11,741 nucleotides of DNA from Acetobacteraceae bacterium (lineage in GTDB: Bacteria > Pseudomonadota > Alphaproteobacteria > Acetobacterales > Acetobacteraceae): contig JAIYAI010000236.1 in the NCBI GenBank assembly GCA_027489135.1, positions 1 to 11,741 of the forward strand. The letters run 5' to 3'. The notes beneath the pieces were generated by a model. It was not told the origin of the DNA. It saw nothing but the letters and a program-made list of their open reading frames with translations, and searched no databases. The translations under genes were made by a program, and so were the position numbers. Below, piece after piece: positions 1 to 6,232 of the stretch. Every line of letters begins with the position of its first letter. Position 1 is the stretch's first letter.

Positions 1-2
1 GC

Positions 3-158
3 GGGGTCTTATACTAGCTCGTCGACCTGCAGGCAACCATCAACCGCTACGTCGCAGAGCACAACACAGAACCCAAACCATTCATCTGGACCGCCGATCC
101 AGATCGCGTCCTCGCCGCCATCACGCGAGGGAAGCAAGTGTTGGAGTCACTCCACTAG
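3..158 (+). pseudogene. IS630-family transposase, C-terminal fragment with in-frame stop
   Basis: The frame ending at the TAG at 156-158 reads DLQATINRYVAEHN, then PKPFIWTADPDRVLAAI, then a short tail ending in ESLH. This is the characteristic C-terminus of IS630-type DDE transposases, where the PKPFxWTA motif lies about 25 residues from the end. Going upstream in the same frame the codons read G-V-L-Y-stop-L-V-D-L-Q. The TAG at 15-17 sits where family members usually have a small polar residue such as serine, so a single TCG-to-TAG change would explain it. Only the last 50 or so residues lie in the window, so the state of the rest of the gene and the left inverted repeat is unknown. The fragment overlaps the 3' end of the convergent DUF4145 gene by 12 bases, which suggests the element end lies close to 158. 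Family assignment is firm; inactivity is inferred from the stop. Confidence 0.8.
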
Positions 159-1313
159 GGTCTCCGGAGACGGTGAATGCGCGCGGTGCAATGCCGCGTT
201 GCCAACGTCGGCCATAATCAAGAGTACGTCCTTTTCGGGCGCATGCAGAATCCCCTCTGCGACCATTGCCTCAAGGCCTCGGGGGAAGTTCGATTTGTCC
301 CCTACGGTCAACCGGATTGCGACATCAATCAACGTACGCGTGCCGCCCGCTGACAGGCGAAGTAGGTTGTTGTTGAGCGCGGAGTAAACCTCGGTCATCG
401 TTTCGCGCAGATCGATGTCTCTCAACAAGTCCGACCGAGGCGGCTTTGGGCGCTTTGGAGCGGCAGGCCAATACTCCGTTTTGACTCCTGGAACAGGTTG
501 CGGCTGCCCGGTGCGCGCGTCCCGCTCCCAGTCGTCCCACTCAGAAAACCAGTGCTCGTGGCGGACGAAAAGTGCTTGGCAACCGCAGCACTCAAGGACC
601 GAGTATGTATGGCTCCAGGAGGTGTTGCCATCGCTGCCCGGCTGGCAGAACGAGGCGCGTAGGAAGGCGTTGCGCTTTTCCCCGCGGCCGCAGCTCGGAC
701 AGCACGCCCTTACTACACAGGCCTCTGCCGTTGACTCGGCACTTGCATTCGCATGGGCCGGACTTTGTGAGTTGGCAGATGGTGTGGCGGACTCGGGGGA
801 TACACGCGCCCATGCGACGGGGGTCAGCAAAGCTCTGACCACCGTCCCATCGCCCTCCCGGTCCAGCGTCAATAGGCCCTCACCCTCGATCCAGGTCAGT
901 AGCCGCGCAGCCTGTTCCGCCCCTGCAGCACCCACGATACCTGCTAGAACGTCCATCGGAGGAAGCTCCGCAACCCCGAATGCGTCATCCTGTACAACCG
1001 TGCGGAGCCAGGCCAGCAAGTATTCGGACTGACGCCTTGCGTCCGGTAGCGGTGTCGCTGTCAGGTCGTCGAGGCTGTAGCTATCCACGGACAGCCACTT
1101 CTCCTCGTTAGTGCGTTGGCGGATCGCGTGACTGAGGCGGGCGCGTGCAAGCGGGTCCGCCGCGAGCCGGCCTTTCAGCATCGCTATCGCCGTCCGCGTA
1201 ATCTCAAAAGGGCCGCACCGAGGACAGTGGTATTGGTGGCGCTCCCCGTAGTCAGAGTTCCGCCCGCTCTCCTGGAGCGTGGTGCCGCACACGGGACAAG
1301 ACTGGCCTTGCAT
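147..1313 (-). CDS. Zinc-ribbon / DUF4145 protein, probably truncated at the C-terminus
   Basis: This is a 388-residue two-part protein. The N-terminal part has a four-cysteine zinc ribbon (C6-x2-C9 and C30-x2-C33, the second inside YHCPRCGPFEITRTA), then a helical region with LSHAIRQ and an alanine-rich winged-helix-like stretch (about 118-170). A low-complexity Ser/Ala linker (173-198) leads to a second zinc knuckle (C205-x2-C208 and C242-x2-C245) and a DUF4145-type domain. That domain is marked by YWPAAPKR (281-288), a helix with ETMTEVYSALNNNLLRLSAG, and GNAALH near residues 371-376. DUF4145 domains normally continue for another helix after the GNxxxH motif. Here the frame ends about a dozen residues later, over the IS630 transposase tail, so truncation by the insertion is likely. 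The ATG at 1311-1313 has only a weak GGTGG upstream. Base composition is visibly less GC-rich than in the metabolic genes, which fits horizontal acquisition. DUF4145 proteins occur in restriction and other defence contexts; the function here is not known. Confidence 0.75.
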   Translation of the reverse strand: MQGQSCPVCGTTLQESGRNSDYGERHQYHCPRCGPFEITRTAIAMLKGRLAADPLARARLSHAIRQRTNEEKWLSVDSYSLDDLTATPLPDARRQSEYLLAWLRTVVQDDAFGVAELPPMDVLAGIVGAAGAEQAARLLTWIEGEGLLTLDREGDGTVVRALLTPVAWARVSPESATPSANSQSPAHANASAESTAEACVVRACCPSCGRGEKRNAFLRASFCQPGSDGNTSWSHTYSVLECCGCQALFVRHEHWFSEWDDWERDARTGQPQPVPGVKTEYWPAAPKRPKPPRSDLLRDIDLRETMTEVYSALNNNLLRLSAGGTRTLIDVAIRLTVGDKSNFPRGLEAMVAEGILHAPEKDVLLIMADVGNAALHRAHSPSPETLVE

Positions 1314-1419
1314 GTCTCAAACCACCGGTTGCTGTCCTCAGGTTGTTCGTCGCCCGAACGTCCGCAAGTGATTTGCTGTCGCGCGGCGGCGAAGAAAGGC
1401 CGGGCAAGGGCCCAGTTGC

Positions 1420-1605
1420 TCAGAGGATGGCGACGCGAACAGACTTGATGCCGCCGCCCCGCACGCACGGCGCGATCGCTAAGCCAAACTCCGCCGCCGG
1501 GGTCCCAATCACGATCAGCCCGATCTCCGCGTGCGTCCGTATCACTTCAGGCTGCCACACCGCCGCGCGATTGGCATGTCCCCCGCGCCCTACAGCCTCA
1601 CCCAC
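1420..1605 (-). pseudogene. Decayed tctC (Bug-family binding protein) C-terminal fragment
   Basis: The short minus-strand frame contains AAVWQPEVIRTHAEIGLIVIG followed by TPAAEFGLA. It aligns without gaps to the C-terminal part of the intact Bug protein downstream of the TA module (AAVRQPEVVRRFAELGLIVVG, SSAEEFGRA). By eye 21 of 31 residues match. At DNA level 1478-1569 matches 2469-2560 at 69 of 92 positions without a gap and in the same codon frame. Sequence on both sides no longer resembles the family: the last 18 residues are scrambled and there is nothing recognisable before RAAVW. It is therefore a relic and not a small gene. The rest of the gap between the DUF4145 gene and the toxin gene (1314-1419 and 1586-1608) shows nothing I can identify. 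Confidence 0.7.
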
Positions 1606-1608
1606 TCG

Positions 1609-2064
1609 TCACTCCGTGCGCGTCACCGCCCGCAGCCTGCGCGCCCTGGCGCGCGCCACGATCGCATCGCGCACCCGCTCGAACAGCCGCGCCGGCAGCA
1701 GGCCATGGCTCCAGGCCAATCCGCCGGCAGCGTCGACGGGGCGCAGATCGGGCCCGGGCCAGGCGAAGCGGTTCACCTCCGTCAGCACGATCCAGCACGG
1801 CGCTTCCTGCAGGCCGAGGCGTCGGCGCGTCTCGGGTGGAACCTCGACGCCGTCGACGTCGCCTGCCGGCGCCCGTGACGTGATCGGCGCCACCACCACC
1901 TCGACGCTGTCGCCGGCACGGGCGAGCGCCAGGACCACCGCGCAGGGACGGTCCTTGCGTCCCTCCTCCGCGCCTGCGCCGGCCTCATGCGTCCAGAGAT
2001 ACGAGTAGCGGATCACCTCGCCCGGCTGCGGCGCCGGTGGCCCGCGGCGCGGCGGTTCAGCCAA
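1609..2064 (-). CDS. PemK/MazF-type toxin of a type II toxin-antitoxin module
   Basis: This is a 151-residue protein matching the PemK/MazF-like growth inhibitor family, whose best-known members are ribosome-independent mRNA endonucleases. Visible family marks are the opening PGEVIRYSYLW (14-24), the basic loop EEGRKDRPCAVVLAL (33-47), the short strand APITS (59-63), a hydrophobic strand WIVLTEVNRF (91-100), and a C-terminal helix with LFERVRDAIVARAR. The length is somewhat above the 110-residue MazF core because of the N-terminal extension and an Arg-rich tail. The start chosen is TTG at 2062-2064. It overlaps the last eight bases of the antitoxin gene, indicating translational coupling; no other in-frame start gives a better family fit. 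Expression is presumably autoregulated together with the antitoxin. Target sequence and activity cannot be read from the sequence. Confidence 0.82.
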   Translation of the reverse strand: MAEPPRRGPPAPQPGEVIRYSYLWTHEAGAGAEEGRKDRPCAVVLALARAGDSVEVVVAPITSRAPAGDVDGVEVPPETRRRLGLQEAPCWIVLTEVNRFAWPGPDLRPVDAAGGLAWSHGLLPARLFERVRDAIVARARARRLRAVTRTE

Positions 2065-2320
2065 GCTCGCCGTCGAAGCGGCGCGCCTCCTCCGGCGCCT
2101 CGCTCGCGGCGATCGCGTCCACCAGGTCCTCGGGCAGGTCCTCGACGCGCAGCGCCTGGCGGTCCCGCCGGCGCAGCCGCTCGTACTCCTCGACCGACAG
2201 CATCACGACGCGCGGACGCCCGCGGCTGGTGACGGCGACGGGGCGCGTCAGCGCCCGGTCCTGCCATAGCGCGAAGTGCCGCTGCACCTCGCCAGCCGGC
2301 ACGGGAATGGGCTCGTCCAT
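2057..2320 (-). CDS. Phd/YefM-type antitoxin
   Basis: This is an 87-residue protein with the Phd/YefM fold signature. An N-terminal VPAGEVQRHFALWQDRA (7-23) forms the first strand and helix, followed by PVAVTSRGRPRVVML (27-41) and SVEEYERLRRRD (42-53). The first 50 residues form the DNA-binding dimer in this family; the acidic tail (about 58-87, with EDLPEDL) would wrap the toxin. The ATG at 2318-2320 is the first codon of the full domain. The gene comes first in the pair, the usual order for conditional cooperativity and autorepression. The 84-base leader contains two palindromes that could be its operators. It lies 84 bases after the stop of tctC on the same strand, so read-through from the upstream metabolic genes is possible. 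Confidence 0.85.
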   Translation of the reverse strand: MDEPIPVPAGEVQRHFALWQDRALTRPVAVTSRGRPRVVMLSVEEYERLRRRDRQALRVEDLPEDLVDAIAASEAPEEARRFDGELG

Positions 2321-2328
2321 GCGGAACC

Positions 2329-2347
2329 TCGGGTTCGTGTAACCCGA
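2329..2347. promoter_or_regulatory. Palindrome in the antitoxin leader (7-bp arms)
   Basis: TCGGGTT (2329-2335) and AACCCGA (2341-2347) are perfect inverted repeats around a 5-base centre, ending nine bases before the antitoxin ATG. The position right in front of an autoregulatory TA operon makes it a candidate operator half or a 5'-UTR hairpin able to occlude the ribosome site. No function is proven by sequence alone. Confidence 0.45.
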
Positions 2348-2356
2348 TATAGGCGT

Positions 2357-2388
2357 ATTACCTGCGAAATACGAGTTTCGCAGGTAAT
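2357..2388. promoter_or_regulatory. Perfect 13-bp inverted repeat upstream of the TA operon, candidate operator
   Basis: ATTACCTGCGAAA (2357-2369) and TTTCGCAGGTAAT (2376-2388) are exact inverted repeats separated by six bases. They lie between the tctC stop (2405) and the antitoxin start (2320). On the minus strand the repeat is not followed by a run of T, so it is a poor intrinsic terminator. Its AT-rich flanks (TAATAC on the minus strand) could overlap a promoter. A Phd/YefM antitoxin binding site is the simplest reading, inferred from location and symmetry. Confidence 0.55.
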
Positions 2389-2404
2389 GCGCCCCCCCGC
2401 CCCC

Positions 2405-3376
2405 TCAATCCAACCGCACCTCCGCCACCCGGATCACCTCCCGGTAGTGCGCCATATCCTCCCGCACCGCCCGCCCGAACTCCTCCGCCGAGCTCCCCAC
2501 CACGATCAACCCCAGCTCCGCGAAGCGCCGCACCACCTCCGGCTGCCGCACCGCCGCGCGCCAGGCCTCGGTCAGCCGCGCCTGCACCGCCGCGGGCGTG
2601 CCGGCCCGCGCCATGAGGCCGAAATTGTTGCTCGCCCGCACCGCCGGATACCCCAGCTCCGCCGTGGTCGGAATGTCGGGGAAGCCCGGCAGCCGCTCCG
2701 GGAAGGCCACCGCCAGGCCCCGCAACTGCCCGGTCTGCAGGAAGGGCCGCGCATCGGTCTCGCCCAGCACGCTCATCTGGATCCGCCCCTCCAGCATGTC
2801 GGACATGATCTGCGGCGTGCTGCGATACGGCACATGGGTCATGTCCAGCCCCGCCGCCATCTTCAGCAGCTCCCCCCCGAGATGGACGGAGGTCCCGATG
2901 CCGGAACTGCCGAAGGACCACTGCCCCGGCCGCGCCCGCGCCGCCGCGATGAACTCCGCAAGCGTCGTCGGCCCAAGCTGCCGCGGCACGCAGATCACCG
3001 TCGGCCCGATCGTCAGCAGCGACAGCGGCGCGAAGGCGTCCAACGTGAAGGGCAGCCCGCGCATCAGCATCCAGATCGTGGCGATACTGCTGCCGGTGAA
3101 CATCACGCTGTAGCCATCCGCCGGCGCCGCCAGTAGCGCGCCCATGGCGACCGTGCCCGTGCCGCCGGACCGGTTCTCCACCACCACCGGCTGGCCCAGC
3201 AGCGCCGATACCCCCGGCGCCAGCGCCCGCGCCACGATGTCCATGGACCCACCCGCGCCGAAGGGCATCAGCACCCGCACAGGCCTGGTCGGCCAGGGCT
3301 CGTCGGCCGCTTGCGCCACCAGGGGGGCTGCGAGCCCCGCCGCCAGCAGGCCCCGCCGCGTCGTTGTCCCGGACAT
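2405..3376 (-). CDS. Tripartite tricarboxylate transporter substrate-binding protein (Bug/TctC family)
   Basis: This is a 323-residue periplasmic solute-binding protein, the usual length for the Bug family. The N-terminus MSGTTTRRGLLAAGLAAPLV, followed by AQA-AD, is a twin-arginine signal peptide with a probable cleavage after residue 23. Family marks follow: WPTRPVRVLMPFGAGGSMD (28-46), VVVENRSGGTGTVAMGA, DGYSVMF, ATIWMLM, GGELLKMAAGLDMTHVPYR, and the C-terminal AELGLIVVGSSAEEFG. The start at 3374-3376 is fixed by a strong GGGGAGG seven bases upstream; the open frame continuing to 4081 is only a shadow of the monooxygenase gene. It follows that gene by 20 bases and is almost certainly co-transcribed. 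No membrane partners (TctA/TctB) are in the window, which is common for orphan Bug proteins. The ligand is unknown, likely a small carboxylate by family. Confidence 0.9.
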   Translation of the reverse strand: MSGTTTRRGLLAAGLAAPLVAQAADEPWPTRPVRVLMPFGAGGSMDIVARALAPGVSALLGQPVVVENRSGGTGTVAMGALLAAPADGYSVMFTGSSIATIWMLMRGLPFTLDAFAPLSLLTIGPTVICVPRQLGPTTLAEFIAAARARPGQWSFGSSGIGTSVHLGGELLKMAAGLDMTHVPYRSTPQIMSDMLEGRIQMSVLGETDARPFLQTGQLRGLAVAFPERLPGFPDIPTTAELGYPAVRASNNFGLMARAGTPAAVQARLTEAWRAAVRQPEVVRRFAELGLIVVGSSAEEFGRAVREDMAHYREVIRVAEVRLD

Positions 3377-3396
3377 GTTTTTTCCTCCCCGAACCT

Positions 3397-4728
3397 CTAC
3401 GCGAACCAGGGATTGGGCGGCCGCGCCAGCCCGAGATTTCCCCTGAGTGTCGTCGCCTCGTAGTCGCGGCGGAACAGCCCCCGCCGCTGCAGTTCCGGCA
3501 CCACCAGCCGCACGAAACGCTCGAGCCCGGTTGGCACCACGGGTGCGGCGATCATGAAGCCGTCGCAGGCCTTCTCGCGGTACCAGGCCTCCATCGTGTC
3601 GGCGACGCGGCGGGCGCTGCCGACGATCATGTTCCCCGCCATCTGCGGCAGGATGCGGCGCGCGGTCTGGCGCAGCGTCAGCCCCTCCGCGACGGCCATG
3701 GCGACGATCGCCTTGCCGATGCCGGTGGGGCCCAAGTGCTCCGCCTCCGGCGCCGGCATCGGGCCATCGGGGGGCAGGCCCTGCACCTTCAGCCCCGTCA
3801 TCTTCGCGAGATAATCGAAGGCCACCGCATCGGGCACGAGGTCGTCGAGCGCCCGCATCAGCGCCTCGGCCTCGGCATCCGTCTCCGCCGCGCAGATCGT
3901 GACGCCGGAGAGGATCTTCAGCTCCTCCGGCGCGCGCCCGTGCCGCGCCAGGCGGCCCTTGAGGTCGGCATGGAGGAGCTTCGCCCGCTCGATCGTGCCC
4001 TCGATCGCGAAGACGCAGTCGGAATGCGCCGCGGCGAGGTCCTTGCCCTGCTCCGACTGCCCCGCCGAGAAGATCACGCAATGCCCCTGCACCGGCCGCG
4101 GCGCGTTCATCGGGCCGGCGACCTGGAAATGCGTCCCCTTGTGCGCCAGCGCATGCACCTTCGCGGGGTCGAGGAAGCGGCCTGATGCCTTGTCCTGCGG
4201 GAAGGCGTCGTCCGCCCAGCTATCCCACAGCCCCTTCACGACGGCGGCGAACTCCATGGCGCGGTCGTAGCGCTGCTCGCGCGGCACATGGGCGTCGTGG
4301 TTGAAGTTCAGCGCGTCCCCGGCGTTGGAGGTGGTGACGAGGTTCCACCCCGCCCGTCCGCGGCTGATGTGATCCAGCGACGCGAAGCGCCGCGCCACGT
4401 GGTAGGGCTCGTCATAGGTGGTGGTCGCCGTCGCCACGAGGCCGATGTGGCGCGTCACCATCGCCAGCGCGGACAGCAGCGTGACGGGCTCGAACACGCC
4501 GGGGCGGTCGGACGGGCTGGTCGCGGCGAAGAGGTCCGGCTTGTCCTGGTTCCGCACGCCGTTGCCGTCGGCGAGGAAGAGCAGGTCGAACTTCCCCGCC
4601 TCCGCGATGCGCGCCAGGCGCCCCGCGTTCTCGATATTCGCCGCCGGCCTGTCCCAGGCATGCGGGTGCCGCCATTCGCCGACATGGCTGCCCTGGGCGT
4701 TCGCATTGGCGGCCAGGATCATCGGCAT
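3397..4728 (-). CDS. LLM-class flavin-dependent monooxygenase, NtaA/SnaA/DszA type
   Basis: This is a 443-residue bacterial luciferase-like monooxygenase of the group whose members use FMNH2 and oxygen (nitrilotriacetate monooxygenase A, DszA and relatives). Diagnostic segments are HVGEWRHPHAW (15-25), AEAGKFDLLFLADG (42-55), TRHIGLVATATTTYDEPYH (92-110), LDHISRGRAGWNLVTT (118-133), the phosphate-binding SAGQSEQGKDLAAAHSD (221-237), and the C-terminal NPWF. Length matches the family. The start at 4726-4728 has a modest GAGAGGG about nine bases upstream; a second ATG two codons on is possible. No flavin reductase partner is encoded in the window, so FMNH2 must come from elsewhere. Between a transaminase and a solute-binding protein it probably oxidises an amine- or carboxylate-containing substrate; the substrate is not determined. 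An extended palindrome sits 50-86 bases upstream of the gene. Confidence 0.9.
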   Translation of the reverse strand: MPMILAANANAQGSHVGEWRHPHAWDRPAANIENAGRLARIAEAGKFDLLFLADGNGVRNQDKPDLFAATSPSDRPGVFEPVTLLSALAMVTRHIGLVATATTTYDEPYHVARRFASLDHISRGRAGWNLVTTSNAGDALNFNHDAHVPREQRYDRAMEFAAVVKGLWDSWADDAFPQDKASGRFLDPAKVHALAHKGTHFQVAGPMNAPRPVQGHCVIFSAGQSEQGKDLAAAHSDCVFAIEGTIERAKLLHADLKGRLARHGRAPEELKILSGVTICAAETDAEAEALMRALDDLVPDAVAFDYLAKMTGLKVQGLPPDGPMPAPEAEHLGPTGIGKAIVAMAVAEGLTLRQTARRILPQMAGNMIVGSARRVADTMEAWYREKACDGFMIAAPVVPTGLERFVRLVVPELQRRGLFRRDYEATTLRGNLGLARPPNPWFA

Positions 4729-4783
4729 GACGCGGCGCCCTCTCGCTTCGTCCGTCCAAGGTCCGCACGAACGGGTTCCAAGG

Positions 4784-4805
4784 GGTCGGACATATATGTC
4801 CGACC
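4784..4805. promoter_or_regulatory. Perfect 22-bp palindrome upstream of the monooxygenase gene
   Basis: The half-site GGTCGGACATA (4784-4794) is followed immediately by its exact reverse complement (4795-4805) with no loop. Short outer arms CCAAGGG (4778-4784) and CCCTTGG (4808-4814) extend the symmetry with a two-base bulge. Lack of a loop favours a protein-binding operator over an RNA hairpin. It lies 55 bases before the ATG of the monooxygenase gene, the right place to control monooxygenase-tctC transcription. The regulator is not encoded in the window. Confidence 0.6.
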
Positions 4806-4825
4806 GGCCCTTGGCGGGGTGAGGC

Positions 4826-4852
4826 TTGGAGAGGGGCCGCGCCCCTCTCCAA
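4826..4852 (-). terminator. Strong GC-rich hairpin after the aminotransferase gene
   Basis: TTGGAGAGGGGC (4826-4837) and GCCCCTCTCCAA (4841-4852) pair perfectly over 12 bases around a three-base loop, starting 12 bases after the aminotransferase stop. On the minus strand no T-run follows, so it is not a canonical intrinsic terminator. It could still pause polymerase, protect the 3' end of the upstream message, or act bidirectionally. Confidence 0.5.
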
Positions 4853-4864
4853 TCACCACGTGGA

Positions 4865-6163
4865 TCACGCCGCCTTCGTCGCCGGCATCGTCTTCATCGC
4901 CGTATCGAAGGCCGCCAGCGTCTGCTCCACGTCCCGCATGTCGTGCGCGGTGGAGAGGTAGTATTTGCTCTCCCCCTTCAGGATTCCGCCCGCGCGCATG
5001 CAGCGGTTCACATGCGCCGCCATCTCCTTGTCGCTCCGGTTCACCGCGCGATAGTCGCGGAGGTCGCCGGTCGCGTAGACCACGTCGAAGAGCGGCGGCT
5101 CGCCGATCACCTGCGCGGGCAGGCCGGCCCTGGCGATGCGCTCCTGCAGCCCCTGCCACAGCGCGCGGCCCGTGGCGAAGACGCCATCATAGGCGCCCGG
5201 GCGCTTGAGGATCTCCATGGTCTTGAGGCCCGCCACCGCGGCCACCGGGTTGCCGGAGAGCGTGCCCACCTGCGTCAGGAAGGCGTCCTCCGGCACCAGG
5301 GCGCGGTCGAAATGCGCCATGATCTCCGTCTTCCCCGCGATCGCCGCCAGCGGGAAGCCGCCGCCGATGATCTTGCCGAGCGAGCACATGTCCGGCGTCA
5401 CGCCGTAGTAGGATTGCGCGCCGCCATAGGCGAAGCGGAAGCCGGTCACGACCTCGTCGAAGATCAGCACGATGCCGGTGCGGGTGCAGAGCTCGCGCAG
5501 GCCTTCCAGGAAGCCGGGCGCGGGCGGGATCAGCCGCTGGAAAGGCTCGACGATGATGCCGGCGATGGTGTCGCCCTGCGCCTGCACCAGGCGCTGCACC
5601 GCCTCGAGGTCGTTGTAGGGCGCGACCAGCACCTCCTCCTCGATCGCCTTCGGGATGCCGGCGGAGTCCGGCACGGGGCGCGGAAAATTCGCCAGCCGCT
5701 TCGGCGCGAGGGACATGAGGCCGTAGTCGCTCATGCCATGGTAGCCGCCCTCGAACTTCAGGATCTTCTCGCGGCGGCGATAGGCGCGGGCGACGCGCAT
5801 CGCGTACATGTCGGCCTCGGAGCCGCTGCTGACGTAGCGCACCTGCTCGGCGCAGGGCAGCGCGTCGACGATCGCCTCGGCAAGCTGGATGCCGTGCTCG
5901 TTGTTGGCGAAGAAGGTGCTGCCCTTGGTCACCTGCGCCAGCACCGCCTCCGTCACCTCCGGGTGGCAGTGGCCGATGTACATGGGGCCGGAGCCCAGCA
6001 GGTAGTCGACATATTCGTTGCCGGAGACGTCCCAGACATGGCCGCCGCGGCCCTCGCGGATGACGATGTCGGCGGCGAAATTGCCGAAGCCGCCGGCGGG
6101 CAGCACCTTCCTCGCGCGCTCGATCAGCGCGGTCTCCTCGGCGGATTTGGTGATGCCAGCCAT
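4865..6163 (-). CDS. Class III PLP-dependent aminotransferase, glutamate-1-semialdehyde aminomutase-like
   Basis: This is a 432-residue fold-type I PLP enzyme. Visible motifs are LPAGGFGNF (21-29), GHVWDVSGNEYVDYLLGSGP (41-60), the phosphate-binding SSGSEADMYAMRVAR (112-126), FEGGYHG (137-143), EPFQR (206-210), the PLP-ring aspartate in IFDEVVTGFR (D236), the Schiff-base lysine in SLGKIIGGGFPLAA (K264), and GTLSGNPVA (300-308). The length fits glutamate-1-semialdehyde 2,1-aminomutase (HemL) and its many paralogues. The setting beside a monooxygenase and a transport binding protein, not heme genes, favours a catabolic omega-transaminase-like paralogue, so hemL is not assigned. The start at 6161-6163 has AGGAG seven bases upstream. 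It lies 69 bases after the SH3-protein gene with no terminator in between, so co-transcription is possible. The substrate cannot be read from the sequence. Confidence 0.88.
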   Translation of the reverse strand: MAGITKSAEETALIERARKVLPAGGFGNFAADIVIREGRGGHVWDVSGNEYVDYLLGSGPMYIGHCHPEVTEAVLAQVTKGSTFFANNEHGIQLAEAIVDALPCAEQVRYVSSGSEADMYAMRVARAYRRREKILKFEGGYHGMSDYGLMSLAPKRLANFPRPVPDSAGIPKAIEEEVLVAPYNDLEAVQRLVQAQGDTIAGIIVEPFQRLIPPAPGFLEGLRELCTRTGIVLIFDEVVTGFRFAYGGAQSYYGVTPDMCSLGKIIGGGFPLAAIAGKTEIMAHFDRALVPEDAFLTQVGTLSGNPVAAVAGLKTMEILKRPGAYDGVFATGRALWQGLQERIARAGLPAQVIGEPPLFDVVYATGDLRDYRAVNRSDKEMAAHVNRCMRAGGILKGESKYYLSTAHDMRDVEQTLAAFDTAMKTMPATKAA

Positions 6164-6232
6164 GGCGGGGCTCCTGCTGCGGTGGTCGCCGCAAGTAGAG
6201 CCCAGCTGCGCGCCGTGCGGAAGCCGCCTTGC

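Noticed and set aside
415..1032. Plus-strand 205-codon frame opposite the DUF4145 gene
   Set aside because: Ser/Arg/Pro-rich with no family features, while the minus strand has paired zinc ribbons and the DUF4145 motifs.
2357..2388. Intrinsic terminator of tctC
   Set aside because: The stem is perfect but not GC-rich throughout and no T-run follows on the minus strand; an operator is more likely.
1478..2560. Active excision of the TA module by recombination between the tctC repeats
   Set aside because: At about 75% identity over 92 bases the repeats are too short and diverged for efficient homologous recombination.
3377..4081. N-terminal extension of the tctC frame
   Set aside because: Overlaps the monooxygenase gene in another frame; the Tat signal and GGGGAGG site fix the start at 3376.
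4865..6163. Heme-biosynthesis hemL
   Set aside because: All PLP motifs fit, but so do many HemL-like paralogues; no heme genes nearby and the context is catabolic, so the symbol was withheld.
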